41,145 nucleotides of DNA from Methanocorpusculaceae archaeon UBA425 (lineage in GTDB: Archaea; Halobacteriota; Methanomicrobia; Methanomicrobiales; Methanocorpusculaceae): the NCBI GenBank assembly GCA_002506085.1, contig DAWV01000021.1, positions 111,903-153,047 on the forward strand, written 5' to 3'. The notes under the pieces are model-generated. The model was not told the origin of the DNA. It worked only from the letters and a program-made list of their open reading frames with translations, and made no database searches. The first letter of the stretch is position 1, and every line of letters starts with the position of its first letter. The position numbers and the translations under genes are program-made. Below are positions 13,913 through 22,568 of the stretch, one piece after another.

Positions 13913-14298
13913 GGTGCGGGGCCGCGACTCCGGCGCGAAGGCGGATCGACGGCATAGCCGGCGATCTTAGCTGAGCAAGGCTTTGCCTTGCGAGTCGGCC
14001 CGCGGTGGTATATCCTATTTCTGAGGGCCCTATACGTTGCGTGCAAGCCAAAGGCTTGCGTGCCCCGCCTCAAGCGGGCAAAGCCCGCTTGGGCTTTCAA
14101 AGTAGTTTGTCAGGAGTGAAGAATTCAGATAGAACTTGCTTTCAGGATAGTTTGCGATCCGGCGCGGAGGCGGGTTGGACGCGAAGCGGACGACCTCAGC
14201 TGAGGCGGGGACCTTTAGGTCCCTTAGCCAAGCAAACCGAAGGTTTGCGACCAAGGCTTTGCCTTGCGAGCCCGACGCGGTGGGAATATCCTATTTGC
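13913..14298. repeat. Compound elements and module cluster before the flippase gene
   Basis: The head GGGGTGCGGGGCCGCGACTC is followed by a module (GACGGC-ATA-GCCGGC and GCAAGGC-TTT-GCCTTGC) and the tail CGCGGTGGTATATCCTATT (13998-14020). Further hairpins follow (GCAAGCC-AAA-GGCTTGC, GGGTTGGACGC-GAA-GCGGACG, GGGACC-TTTA-GGTCCC, GCAAACC-GAA-GGTTTGC), then another tail at 14273-14298. Bases 14299-14572 contain nothing I can identify apart from the upstream region of the flippase gene. Confidence 0.75.
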
Positions 14299-14572
14299 CT
14301 CAACCCCGGCCTGCTTCCCGTGGGTCCGCGGGTGCAATTCGCCCTTGCAACCACCCAAAGCTGCTCATCTATAATAGCACCCGGTCAGCCCCGTTATCCG
14401 ATCGCATCCGGGAAGAAGAGGCGGGCTTTTTGCCAGAGAAGGAGGAGGGGGGGATCGCGGCGGGGATCGTTGGTGCAGAAGATCGGGTTTTTTCCGGCGT
14501 CCATCCGGCAGTATTTATGTGTCGTGAAGGCAGATTAGTAACAAGCAATATTTGGGCAGGTTTGTGGAATAG

Positions 14573-16147
14573 ATGACTGAAACAGAGTGTGCGCCACTGG
14601 ATATCAAATTTCAACAGAGATTTTCGAAGAATCTGATTTCCAATGTGGTGTATTTTGTTCTGAACGTTATCATAGGACTTGCTCTAGTTCCGTTTTTTTT
14701 GGATACACTGGGTGAAGCGGCGTATGGGCTGATTCCGCTGGCGACATCGCTCACGAGTTATATTACAATCTTTACTGATGCGGTTAATGGTTCTATTTCC
14801 CGCTATCTTACAATTGATTTGCAGAAATCTGATTTTGTTCGCGCAACTGAGACATATAATACATCATTATTTGGCATGCTGTTAATTGTGCTCATTTGTG
14901 TACCAATTTCCATCGTAATCGCCATCTCATCACCCTCTTTTTTTGATATAGGAGATTCAGCAGTAGTTGATGTGATATTATTATTCTCTCTTATTTTTAT
15001 TTCCGTCCTTGTAAGAGCGTTCGGCAGCACATTCATGACAACATTGTTTGCCTATAATCGGATGGACTTAAGAAATATAGTCAATATCGTGTATCAGTTG
15101 ATTCCGGTCATATTAATTGTCGGCATATTTTTGATATTCGGTCCGTCGTTAATAACAGTTGGTGCTTCATATTTATTTGCCGCAGTAATTTCTGTATTTG
15201 TATCATATATATTTTCAAGAAAGACATGCCCACAGTTAAAAATCAATCATCATTATTTTTCAAAGTTGCGTTTTAAGGAAATGGGGGGTGTAACATTCTG
15301 GTTAATTATTAATAGATTCGGAGGTTTGCTCATTACAAACGTTTCACTAGTATTTGTAAATATATTATATGGTGTTGTCGCCGAAACCGGTTATTCTCTC
15401 GTTTTAACATTTAACATATTGTTGGTAGCAATAGGGAGCCTTATTACCAGCATACTTACGCCAATGATATATTCTTATTATAGTAAAGGAGATATTGCAG
15501 GTCTAGTAACCTTTTCTAAATTTTCAATAAAAATAGTTGGTATGCTCCTTGCTCTTCCTGTTGGTCTTGTATGTATTTTCTCATCACAATTTCTTACTCT
15601 ATGGGTAGGGAGTGAATATATATATTTAGTCCCATTAATGTGGATTCTAATTATCCCATCACTTCTTGAAGTACAGGTTGCTGCGATCGGTGGAGTTAAT
15701 ATCGCTTGTCTCAGGGTTCGATTTCCAGCGATTTATGCAGTATTATGTGGATTTCTTAATATAGGTCTTATTTTGCTCTTTAATTCCTTGTTTGATATTG
15801 GATATTATAATGTTGCTTTCTCTTATCTTATTTCAAGAGTCATACTTGGAATAGCTACATATACCCCAATATATATAGCATATATTCTTGGAGCTCCACG
15901 TTTTACGTTTGTAAAATCTATGTTTTATGGATATGCTGCATTGTTTTGTCTATTGATTGTTGGAGTAGGATTTACATCCATTCTGTATATAAACTCGATT
16001 TGGCTACTGCTTCTTTCTGGAGTCAGTATATCAATATTATATATTTTTGTAATATTTCGTATTTTTCTTCAAAAAAATGAGAGAAATCAACTCAAATCAT
16101 TGTTGCCAAATTGGATTAATAAATATATCTTAAAATGGGTGTTGTAA
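14573..16147 (+). CDS. Wzx-like oligosaccharide flippase
   Basis: This 524-residue protein is a polytopic membrane protein of the MATE/MVF flippase superfamily, with roughly 12-14 hydrophobic segments. It opens with SKNLISNVVYFVLNVIIGLA and VPFFLDTLGEAAYGLIPLAT, the usual first-helix pair of polysaccharide exporters. It would flip a lipid-linked oligosaccharide across the cytoplasmic membrane. It is the first gene of the glycan locus and is convergent with the CMP-sugar synthetase gene, with a 13-base gap. The codon use is AT-rich like the rest of the locus and unlike the GC-rich repeats upstream, suggesting acquisition. No strong ribosome-binding site precedes the ATG. Confidence 0.85.
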   Translation: MTETECAPLDIKFQQRFSKNLISNVVYFVLNVIIGLALVPFFLDTLGEAAYGLIPLATSLTSYITIFTDAVNGSISRYLTIDLQKSDFVRATETYNTSLFGMLLIVLICVPISIVIAISSPSFFDIGDSAVVDVILLFSLIFISVLVRAFGSTFMTTLFAYNRMDLRNIVNIVYQLIPVILIVGIFLIFGPSLITVGASYLFAAVISVFVSYIFSRKTCPQLKINHHYFSKLRFKEMGGVTFWLIINRFGGLLITNVSLVFVNILYGVVAETGYSLVLTFNILLVAIGSLITSILTPMIYSYYSKGDIAGLVTFSKFSIKIVGMLLALPVGLVCIFSSQFLTLWVGSEYIYLVPLMWILIIPSLLEVQVAAIGGVNIACLRVRFPAIYAVLCGFLNIGLILLFNSLFDIGYYNVAFSYLISRVILGIATYTPIYIAYILGAPRFTFVKSMFYGYAALFCLLIVGVGFTSILYINSIWLLLLSGVSISILYIFVIFRIFLQKNERNQLKSLLPNWINKYILKWVL

Positions 16148-16160
16148 ATTGATGTTCAAA

Positions 16161-16934
16161 TCAGAAGGCATCTATATTTTGATGTAGCATTGATATATCT
16201 GCTTTTTTATCTATGAATATTTTCATAAGAACTTCCATTAACTCATAATCCTCTTCACTGTCAATATCAAGAACTGCGGTATCCTCCATCATGATAGCTG
16301 TACATCTCCCATCAAATAATTTATCTGAATTTGAACGAATAAGATACTGCCCATCATAAGCATAGATTGATGCATTCATATCATAAACCACGGGAGCCTG
16401 CTGCCTTGAAGTTAATCCCTGGTTCATGACCAGTTCGTATCCTCCTGTTTCAGGAATTGCTTTGACCTGATTGAAGTATGGGTTCCGTCTGGCACTAGTT
16501 ACAGAAAAAACAATGTCAAAATCAGGAGAGTTTTTCTTCTTTTCATAAATATTCACAATATCCTGGAGTCTACGAATAGGTGATGTGATGTCCAAATCAA
16601 TAACCATATCGTGCTCAATTCCAAAGTATTTATTGGAACGAAGAAGTGCATCCCTAATTACTGATACTTTTCCAATAGTATCGCCACTGAGTTCTGCCGA
16701 CCTATCAACTGTGAAAACAGGAAACGCCTTTTGGGAGGTAATCAGACCAAGAAGATCTTGGCTGTCTGAACTTGCACATACATGAATTGTATCCACACCA
16801 TTATATTCTTTGATAAATAAATCGATTGCCGAAAGAGTGTAGTAAACTAATGGTTTACCAAGCATGTTTTTCAAATTTTTATTTTTGACACCTTTTGATC
16901 CGGCACGTCCACATACTGTAAATAAGATATTCAT
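16161..16934 (-). CDS. legF: CMP-legionaminate / CMP-nonulosonate synthetase (LegF/NeuA-like)
   Basis: This 257-residue protein is a cytidylyltransferase of the NeuA/LegF/PseF family. The CTP-binding motif RAGSKGVKNKN lies at residues 10-20, followed by the family segments DITSPIRRLQDI and SARRNPYFN and the late DTAVLDIDSEEDY. It activates a nine-carbon sugar acid as its CMP derivative. The context (legI, legG, legH, ptmE, legB, legC) points to legionaminate, although pseudaminate or neuraminate cannot be excluded by sequence alone. It is the last gene of the legI-legF operon and overlaps the preceding oxidoreductase by four bases. Confidence 0.88.
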   Translation of the reverse strand: MNILFTVCGRAGSKGVKNKNLKNMLGKPLVYYTLSAIDLFIKEYNGVDTIHVCASSDSQDLLGLITSQKAFPVFTVDRSAELSGDTIGKVSVIRDALLRSNKYFGIEHDMVIDLDITSPIRRLQDIVNIYEKKKNSPDFDIVFSVTSARRNPYFNQVKAIPETGGYELVMNQGLTSRQQAPVVYDMNASIYAYDGQYLIRSNSDKLFDGRCTAIMMEDTAVLDIDSEEDYELMEVLMKIFIDKKADISMLHQNIDAF

Positions 16935-17872
16935 TCTAACTCACCTAAAGCTAATTTTAATGTATCAAATGCATTATAAATATCATTTTGATTTCTCGTC
17001 TCTTTTCCGGTACATAAATCAAGGAAGTAGTTCATTTCAGCGATATACGGGTCATCTGCTTTAGTAACTGGATACGGAATAATCTCAATACCATTATCAA
17101 AACTAACAGTTTGACTAAAGAAATCAACTTTCAAGAGCCCGTCCTTGGTAAATAATTCAAGTTGGCGTGTTGTCCTTCTTCCAAAATAATCAAGATGCAG
17201 TTCAACAATTTTGTCAGAATATTCGGCAATATAAACTGCAATATCATCACTGTCTATTTTCAACTCTGATTTTGTTCCCTTCAAATAAGATAGTTTGTTT
17301 GGCATTCCAAATAGATATTTCAGATAATCCCATTCATGAATCAGATCAAGACTAACACCACCACCCATTTCCTTATGAGCACTGTAGTTCACCTTATAAT
17401 CAATATTTTTGCGCCACTCCGGGAGATATGAGGAGCAAATTGCTCTGGCTGAGTAGACTTTATTTTTTTTTACAAAATCTTGGAGTATAGGGAACACACC
17501 GTTATACCGTAGTGGAGCTGCAACATAGTATACAGAATCCGTATTAAGCAGCAATGATTTTAAATCATTTTTCGTATCCATGAACAAAGGTTTTTCAATG
17601 AATATATGATTTGTATGAGAGAGAATCTTGTTTAATGTCTCATAATGTTTGTTTGTCGGGTTTGTAATAAACACAATATCGTAATCATCATCAAGATTTT
17701 CATAAGAGGTAAATTCTTTATCAATTATTTTTCTAATATCATCTGAAAGAGGTCTGTGTGTAGTGCGAAGTGCATGAATTTCTGAGAGTATTTTTCTCTC
17801 TGAGAGGATCTGCACTAAATTATGAAGATGTCTGGTACCAATAGACCCTAGACCTATAAAACAGATCTTCAT
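16931..17872 (-). CDS. Gfo/Idh/MocA-family oxidoreductase 1
   Basis: This ~313-residue protein has the N-terminal Rossmann motif GLGSIGTRH, then HIFIEKPLF with the family EKP motif, and a C-terminal alpha/beta domain with GGGVSLDLIHEWDYL. It is NAD(P)-dependent and acts on a sugar or sugar nucleotide. The ATG at 17872 is preferred: AGGTG precedes it by about eight bases and it gives a direct MKICFIGLGS start, whereas the longer frame from 17902 runs into the upstream gene. It lies between legG and legF. Its substrate is not evident; related enzymes in nonulosonate or capsule loci modify the sugar or its precursor. Confidence 0.85.
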   Translation of the reverse strand: MKICFIGLGSIGTRHLHNLVQILSERKILSEIHALRTTHRPLSDDIRKIIDKEFTSYENLDDDYDIVFITNPTNKHYETLNKILSHTNHIFIEKPLFMDTKNDLKSLLLNTDSVYYVAAPLRYNGVFPILQDFVKKNKVYSARAICSSYLPEWRKNIDYKVNYSAHKEMGGGVSLDLIHEWDYLKYLFGMPNKLSYLKGTKSELKIDSDDIAVYIAEYSDKIVELHLDYFGRRTTRQLELFTKDGLLKVDFFSQTVSFDNGIEIIPYPVTKADDPYIAEMNYFLDLCTGKETRNQNDIYNAFDTLKLALGELE

Positions 17873-17876
17873 ATCG

Positions 17877-18863
17877 TTACACCTTACCTTCGATTTTATC
17901 AATAAGTTTCAAGGTCTGTATATCATCATTAAAGGAGTATAAGGGACTCCCAACTCCAGACAATAAATCAAAGAAACAGACAATTTCTGCAAGATATGCA
18001 TCCTCAATTATATTGGATGAATAATTCAGGTTATGTTCAAATGAATCATATAATTCAATAGACTCTAATGATTTGGTCTCTATGTTATATTTTTTAAGCC
18101 CTGAGGGTGTGCCATCCCAAAAGAGATGTAGTTTTTCTCCGACAATCTCCAGTGAAGAAATGGCTTTTCTTGATACCACATCTATTATCATTACACCTCT
18201 ATTTCCAGATTCATGTTCCAAGGTCACCAGATATGAATCAGGATACGTAATATCCAGACTACTGATTTTCTTTTTTGAAGTATAGCCTACGGATACCGAC
18301 CTGCCAAAACATTTCAATATCCACGGTAGTTGAATTGCAAATATTTCACGGCAACCGTTCGTTTCGTTATCGCCAACAAAATATTTTTTGTAACTTTCCC
18401 ATGGATGCCAGTCAGGAAGGTACTGACCAACATGATACATGTATTGGAGAGGTAATTTTTCTGAATGTACAATCTCACATATTTTTTGAATCTCTTTACG
18501 GTACAATAACGTAGAAGACATGAATATATGCAAATTATGTTGTGCAGCTAATTCACATAATTCATTATATCCTGTGTTAATCAGATTCAGTTCTGTAAAT
18601 ACGTTGATGTTGTTCTCAAGTAATTCTTTGATTACAGTATGGTGTGTAGCCGGAGGGGTGCAGATAAATGCAGCGTCAACGTTCGTTTCGGCTAAAACAT
18701 TTAATAGAGAGTCATAACATTTGATGTTGTATGCCTCTGATACCTCTTTACGACGTTTTTCTGAAAATTCAATCCCGAATATAGATATGTTCGGATAATT
18801 TTTTTGTATGAGACGTAATCTTCTTTGGCCCATTGAACCTAGACCGACAATTAATATGTTCAT
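17877..18863 (-). CDS. Gfo/Idh/MocA-family oxidoreductase 2
   Basis: This 328-residue protein has a GLGSMGQRRL Rossmann motif at residues 7-16 and TPPATHHTVIKELLE in the NAD-binding half. The usual EKP motif is replaced by TELNLINTG, so the catalytic Lys position is altered; the C-terminal domain is otherwise of family type (YHVGQYLPDWHPWESYKKYF). It overlaps legG by four bases and precedes its paralogue by four bases. The missing EKP lysine suggests a non-redox or changed role, perhaps as a partner of the adjacent copy. The substrate is unknown. Confidence 0.8.
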   Translation of the reverse strand: MNILIVGLGSMGQRRLRLIQKNYPNISIFGIEFSEKRRKEVSEAYNIKCYDSLLNVLAETNVDAAFICTPPATHHTVIKELLENNINVFTELNLINTGYNELCELAAQHNLHIFMSSTLLYRKEIQKICEIVHSEKLPLQYMYHVGQYLPDWHPWESYKKYFVGDNETNGCREIFAIQLPWILKCFGRSVSVGYTSKKKISSLDITYPDSYLVTLEHESGNRGVMIIDVVSRKAISSLEIVGEKLHLFWDGTPSGLKKYNIETKSLESIELYDSFEHNLNYSSNIIEDAYLAEIVCFFDLLSGVGSPLYSFNDDIQTLKLIDKIEGKV

Positions 18864-20038
18864 TCGTGTACCTCTATATCATAGAACTCTTTTTTCAAAT
18901 CAATCCTGCCATTATCCAGCCATTCATGTAGGGCATCAACAATTTTCTCAGTTGCGTGTCCATCTCCATACGGATACGCGGCAGACGCAGCCTTCTGCAA
19001 AAATTCTTCTGACATCGCGGTCTTCATAGCACCCACGATCTCTGATGTTTCAATACTGCAGTTGATCACCGTCTCTGCCATGATTCGTCCTTTCTGCCTT
19101 ATTCCAAGGTTGACTGTAGGAATCTTAAAATATGGAACTTCTGCAATGCCGCTGGATGAATTTCCGATGACCATCGATGCATGTTTCAGAGCACTCAAAT
19201 ATTTTAAATTTCCAAGAGATGCAACGGTGAGAACATTTGGGTGATCTTTTGCATATGCGTCGACCATCTCATTAATGATCATCCCGCCTTCATCTGCATT
19301 GGATTTGGTAATGATAAATTTTAGATCAGGGAATGCAGACAAAGCCTGTAACAGCTGATCGCATTGATCTCTAACATTGTTATTATTGAGTGTCTCCGGG
19401 TGAAAAGTAACAACGCAATACTTTGAGTTTTTAATGTCAATATTCAGGATCGATGCAAGATCCTCTTTTGATAACAGCTCCATTTGTCTGACGTTGTCTA
19501 TCCCGATGGCTCCAACATTATATACACGATTCGGTTGTTCCCCAAGCTGGATCACTCGTCTTCGGTATGCTTCGCAGCTTGTGAAATGAAGATAGGATAA
19601 TTTGGTTATGGCGTGTCTGATTGAGTCATCGATCGCCCCTTCAGTCAGTTCTCCACCATATAAATGTGCAATAGGGATTTTTGCATTGAGGGCCGCTAGG
19701 GAAACAGCGAGAGTTTCATATCGATCACCCAGCACGATGAGCAAATCCACCGTGTGTCTTGCAAACATTTCTGCAAACCCTGCTATGGCACGCGCCATTG
19801 TATTGCTGACATCAACGGCATTCTGTATTGGCGAGAGGATAATATCGACACGTTCGTCAATGGAGAAACCATCTGCGAGAATTTCCTTATAGGTATTGCC
19901 AAATTCACTGCAGTAATGGGTACCGGTTGCAGCAAGAAGGAGACAGAATGCATTATCCCTTTTAATTAGTTCAGCAAGAGGACGAAGTAAGCCCCATTCT
20001 GCCCGAGAAGCTGTGACCACACAGATCGTTTTCGTCAT
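18860..20038 (-). CDS. legG: NDP-sugar 2-epimerase, hydrolysing (LegG/NeuC-like)
   Basis: This 392-residue protein is a hydrolysing NDP-sugar 2-epimerase. The N-terminal VVTASRAEWGLLRPL and the GDRYETLAVSLAALNAKIPI and HLYGGELTEGAIDDSIRHAI segments are characteristic of NeuC/LegG/PseG relatives. LegG turns GDP-2,4-diacetamido-trideoxyglucose into the free 2,4-diacetamido-trideoxymannose. The C-terminal GNSSSGIAEVPYFKIPTVNLG binds the nucleotide. The length and motifs are complete. It overlaps legI by four bases and the following oxidoreductase by four, so it sits inside a tight operon. Confidence 0.9.
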   Translation of the reverse strand: MTKTICVVTASRAEWGLLRPLAELIKRDNAFCLLLAATGTHYCSEFGNTYKEILADGFSIDERVDIILSPIQNAVDVSNTMARAIAGFAEMFARHTVDLLIVLGDRYETLAVSLAALNAKIPIAHLYGGELTEGAIDDSIRHAITKLSYLHFTSCEAYRRRVIQLGEQPNRVYNVGAIGIDNVRQMELLSKEDLASILNIDIKNSKYCVVTFHPETLNNNNVRDQCDQLLQALSAFPDLKFIITKSNADEGGMIINEMVDAYAKDHPNVLTVASLGNLKYLSALKHASMVIGNSSSGIAEVPYFKIPTVNLGIRQKGRIMAETVINCSIETSEIVGAMKTAMSEEFLQKAASAAYPYGDGHATEKIVDALHEWLDNGRIDLKKEFYDIEVHE

Positions 20039-21033
20039 AATTCAATCAACTCATCATAAACAAAATCACGAGTGGCTTTTTGTCCCAGAACCTCAAACCA
20101 CTTCATGGGTGATATGCCGTTTCCCGGTCGCTTTACCGTGATATTATCCTCGGTGAATACAGTTCCGGCTTTGATACCGCATTTAGCAACAATGCTTTTT
20201 CTTGCAATATCGCGATTTACAAGTTCTGATCCTGTTGGTTGTTTTTCAGAACTGCCGAGTGCCTGTTCGATATGACGGATCGCCTGAACCATCTGTTTGA
20301 GTTCACTCGGCTCAAGGCTTGCTTTGTGATCCGGACCTTCCATAGTTCTATCCAGCGTGAAATGCTTTTCAATAACAACAGCGCCAAGAGCTGCCGCAGC
20401 TATCGAAACTTCAATCCCATTTGTGTGATCTGAATATCCAACAGGCAAGCGGAATGTTTCACGAAGAGTATTCATGGCATGAAGATTGACATCTTCATAT
20501 GGGGTTGGATATGCCGTATTGCAGTGGAGAAGTGTGATCTTTGAAGTTCCATATTTAGATAAAACATCTATTGCTATCTTAATTTCGTCAATGGAACTCA
20601 TTCCAGTAGACATAACAACCGGTCTGCGTGTTTTCCCTATTTCTATAAGATATGGCAAATTGGTAATTTCTCCAGAGGGAATTTTCCAGAACGGCATATC
20701 CAGTTCTTCCAGAAAGTGAATACTATCTAAATCAAATGGAGTAGAAATGAAGGTTATTCCAATTATTCTGCAATAGTCTTGTAATGTTCTAAAAGCATCA
20801 TATGACAATTCCAGTTTTTTTATCATGTCCAACTGTGACTCATTGGGATTTGTAGTATCCTTTTGATAATCTGCCTTTATTGCGAATCTTGAGACAACAT
20901 TTTCTGATTTTCCTGTTTGAAATTTAACAGCATTGGCTCCACATGATTTGGCAACCTCTATCATTTTTTTTGCTGTTATTAAATCACCATTATGGTTAAC
21001 ACCAGCTTCTGCAATTATCAATGTTGAATCCAT
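20035..21033 (-). CDS. legI: Legionaminic acid synthase (NeuB family)
   Basis: This 332-residue protein is a NeuB-type condensing enzyme. It has IIAEAGVNHNGDLITAKKMI at the N-terminus, the barrel motifs VKFQTGK and WKIPSGEITN, SDHTNGIEVSIAAAALGA and EKHFTLDRTMEGPDHKAS. A C-terminal antifreeze-like SAF domain (about 275-332) includes GIKAGTVFTEDNI and KRPGNGISP. It joins phosphoenolpyruvate to the six-carbon diamino sugar to give the nonulosonic acid. It is the first gene of an operon running to legF and is divergent from legH. Assignment to legionaminate rather than N-acetylneuraminate rests on the surrounding legB/legC/ptmE. Confidence 0.9.
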   Translation of the reverse strand: MDSTLIIAEAGVNHNGDLITAKKMIEVAKSCGANAVKFQTGKSENVVSRFAIKADYQKDTTNPNESQLDMIKKLELSYDAFRTLQDYCRIIGITFISTPFDLDSIHFLEELDMPFWKIPSGEITNLPYLIEIGKTRRPVVMSTGMSSIDEIKIAIDVLSKYGTSKITLLHCNTAYPTPYEDVNLHAMNTLRETFRLPVGYSDHTNGIEVSIAAAALGAVVIEKHFTLDRTMEGPDHKASLEPSELKQMVQAIRHIEQALGSSEKQPTGSELVNRDIARKSIVAKCGIKAGTVFTEDNITVKRPGNGISPMKWFEVLGQKATRDFVYDELIEL

Positions 21034-21147
21034 GTCCTCACAAAGTATATTAGCGATTCTTAAGTTAATACCCTTCTATTAATTATGATTCATTTGTGAG
21101 TCGTAATAATATTAATTAATCAATAAATCTAATCAATACTATATATT
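21034..21147. promoter_or_regulatory. Divergent promoter region between legI and legH
   Basis: This very AT-rich 114-bp gap must drive legI leftward and legH rightward. On the plus strand AATACTATATATT ends at the legH ATG, too close to be its TATA box unless the start is further in. TTAATTAAT-like stretches near 21078 and 21110 are the better candidates for the two directions. Confidence 0.4.
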
Positions 21148-21822
21148 ATGATAATATGTATATGTGGTGCTGGTGGTTTGGGTCATGAAGTATTAGAATT
21201 AGCGAAACAAATAAATTATATAGAAAAGAAATGGTCTTCATATATTTTTGTTGAAACTGAAAAATTCATCAATAATTATAATAATAAGACAGACATCAAT
21301 AATATTCTAGTGACTACCTTCGAAAAAATTATTAACAGATTTGACAAACATAGTGTTGAATTTATTGTTGGTGTAGGAGAGCCAGAGCTTCGAAAAAATA
21401 TTGCATATGAAATAACATGTAAGGACTATCATCTTGCAACACTTATTCACCCAAATGTGCATATTCCAGATTCAACAACGATTGGTAAAGGAGTTGTAAT
21501 ATGCTCTAATGCATATATCTCGTGTGATGTTACTATCGGGAATAATGCATACATACAACCAAATGCGCTTGTGGGTCACAATACCATAATTGGAAATAAT
21601 TCAGTAATATCCCCATCGGTAAATATAGCAGGCGCCTGTCAGATTGGATGTAATACCTACATTGGCATGAATGCCTGCGTAAAAGAAGAGACACACATTG
21701 GTGATGATACTATAATTGGGATCGCTTCAGTAGTAATACGGGATATTCCAAGCGAAATGATTGCATTAGGCAATCCCGCACGTCCAATGAAAAAAAATGA
21801 AGAGAGAAGAGTATTTAAGTAA
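21148..21822 (+). CDS. legH: NeuD/LegH-like sugar O/N-acyltransferase
   Basis: This 224-residue protein has an N-terminal PglD-type domain (CGAGGLGHEVLELAKQI, residues 5-21) and a C-terminal left-handed beta-helix of hexapeptide repeats (IGKGVVICSNAYISCDVTIG through IGDDTIIGIASVVI). It would acylate the 4-amino group made by LegC. Acetyl-CoA is the usual donor, but an acyl-ACP donor from the neighbouring cassette is conceivable (inference). It is the only plus-strand gene between two minus-strand operons. Its stop directly abuts the stop of the FabG-like gene with no gap, so there is no room for a terminator between them. Confidence 0.85.
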   Translation: MIICICGAGGLGHEVLELAKQINYIEKKWSSYIFVETEKFINNYNNKTDINNILVTTFEKIINRFDKHSVEFIVGVGEPELRKNIAYEITCKDYHLATLIHPNVHIPDSTTIGKGVVICSNAYISCDVTIGNNAYIQPNALVGHNTIIGNNSVISPSVNIAGACQIGCNTYIGMNACVKEETHIGDDTIIGIASVVIRDIPSEMIALGNPARPMKKNEERRVFK

Positions 21823-22566
21823 TTACATAATCTCGCACCCATCAACACCAATTATTTGTCCACTGACATAATCTGAGAGATCGGAACTCAAAAACAACAT
21901 TACTTTGGCAACATCTTTCGGAGTTCCAAATCTCTTTAATGCTGTTTTTGACATTAAGTCATTCCGAATCTCCTCTGATGTATTTGTCGTCATATCACTT
22001 TCAATAAAACCAGGAGCAACAGCATTTACTGTGATTCCATATTGTCCAAGTTCTTTAGCTGATGCTTTAGTATACCCAATCACAAATGACTTGCTAGCAG
22101 AATACAATGTTTGACCATAATTTCCATAGACACCCACGATTGATGCAGTATTAATTATTTTTCCCGAATTTTGTTTCATCATCATTTTTGAAAAGAAACG
22201 AGTGCATAAGAATAAGCCCTTACAATTGATTTCTACTATCTTTTCAAAGTCTTGTGTCTTGGTCATCATAATTAGACTATTTTTCATTATCCCTGCATTG
22301 TTGATCAGTACATCAATTCGACCATACTTTTCTTTCACATATAAGAATAATTTTTTAACTTCATCTTCAGAGGATACATCTGCTTTAAACATGGATGCAA
22401 CATATCCATTGGTTGCTAATTCATCAACTAACTCTTTTGCAGCATTTTCGCTACTGTTATAATTAACTATTACGTGAGATCCATTCTCTGCAAGTATTTT
22501 TGCAGTAGCTCTTCCAATACCCCGGCTTGCACCGGTAATTAATATAACTTTATCTTTAACCAGCAT
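21823..22566 (-). CDS. FabG-like short-chain dehydrogenase
   Basis: This 247-residue protein is a classical SDR close to 3-oxoacyl-ACP reductases. It has TGASRGIG (11-18), NNAGI, a catalytic Ser in NTASIVG, Tyr and Lys in YSASK, and a C-terminal DYVSGQIIGVDGC typical of FabG. The expected reaction is NADPH-dependent reduction of a 3-ketoacyl-ACP. It is the last gene of the minus-strand operon that carries acpS, acp, an acyl-AMP ligase, luxE-like and luxC-like genes. Most archaea lack an ACP fatty-acid system, so this context is notable. The alternative is a PtmA-like sugar reductase, as SDRs also occur in legionaminate loci. Confidence 0.85.
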   Translation of the reverse strand: MLVKDKVILITGASRGIGRATAKILAENGSHVIVNYNSSENAAKELVDELATNGYVASMFKADVSSEDEVKKLFLYVKEKYGRIDVLINNAGIMKNSLIMMTKTQDFEKIVEINCKGLFLCTRFFSKMMMKQNSGKIINTASIVGVYGNYGQTLYSASKSFVIGYTKASAKELGQYGITVNAVAPGFIESDMTTNTSEEIRNDLMSKTALKRFGTPKDVAKVMLFLSSDLSDYVSGQIIGVDGCEIM

Positions 22567-22568
22567 AT

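Noticed and set aside
12160..14254. Many 60-250 codon frames between 12.2 and 14.3 kb, including one of 257 codons at 13086-13859
   Set aside because: They pass through several unrelated repeat types, have no ribosome-binding sites and change frame between paralogous copies of the same block.
14005..14576. 133-177 codon frames just upstream of the flippase gene
   Set aside because: The first half is palindromic modules; the rest has no recognisable protein features and overlaps the promoter area of the flippase gene.
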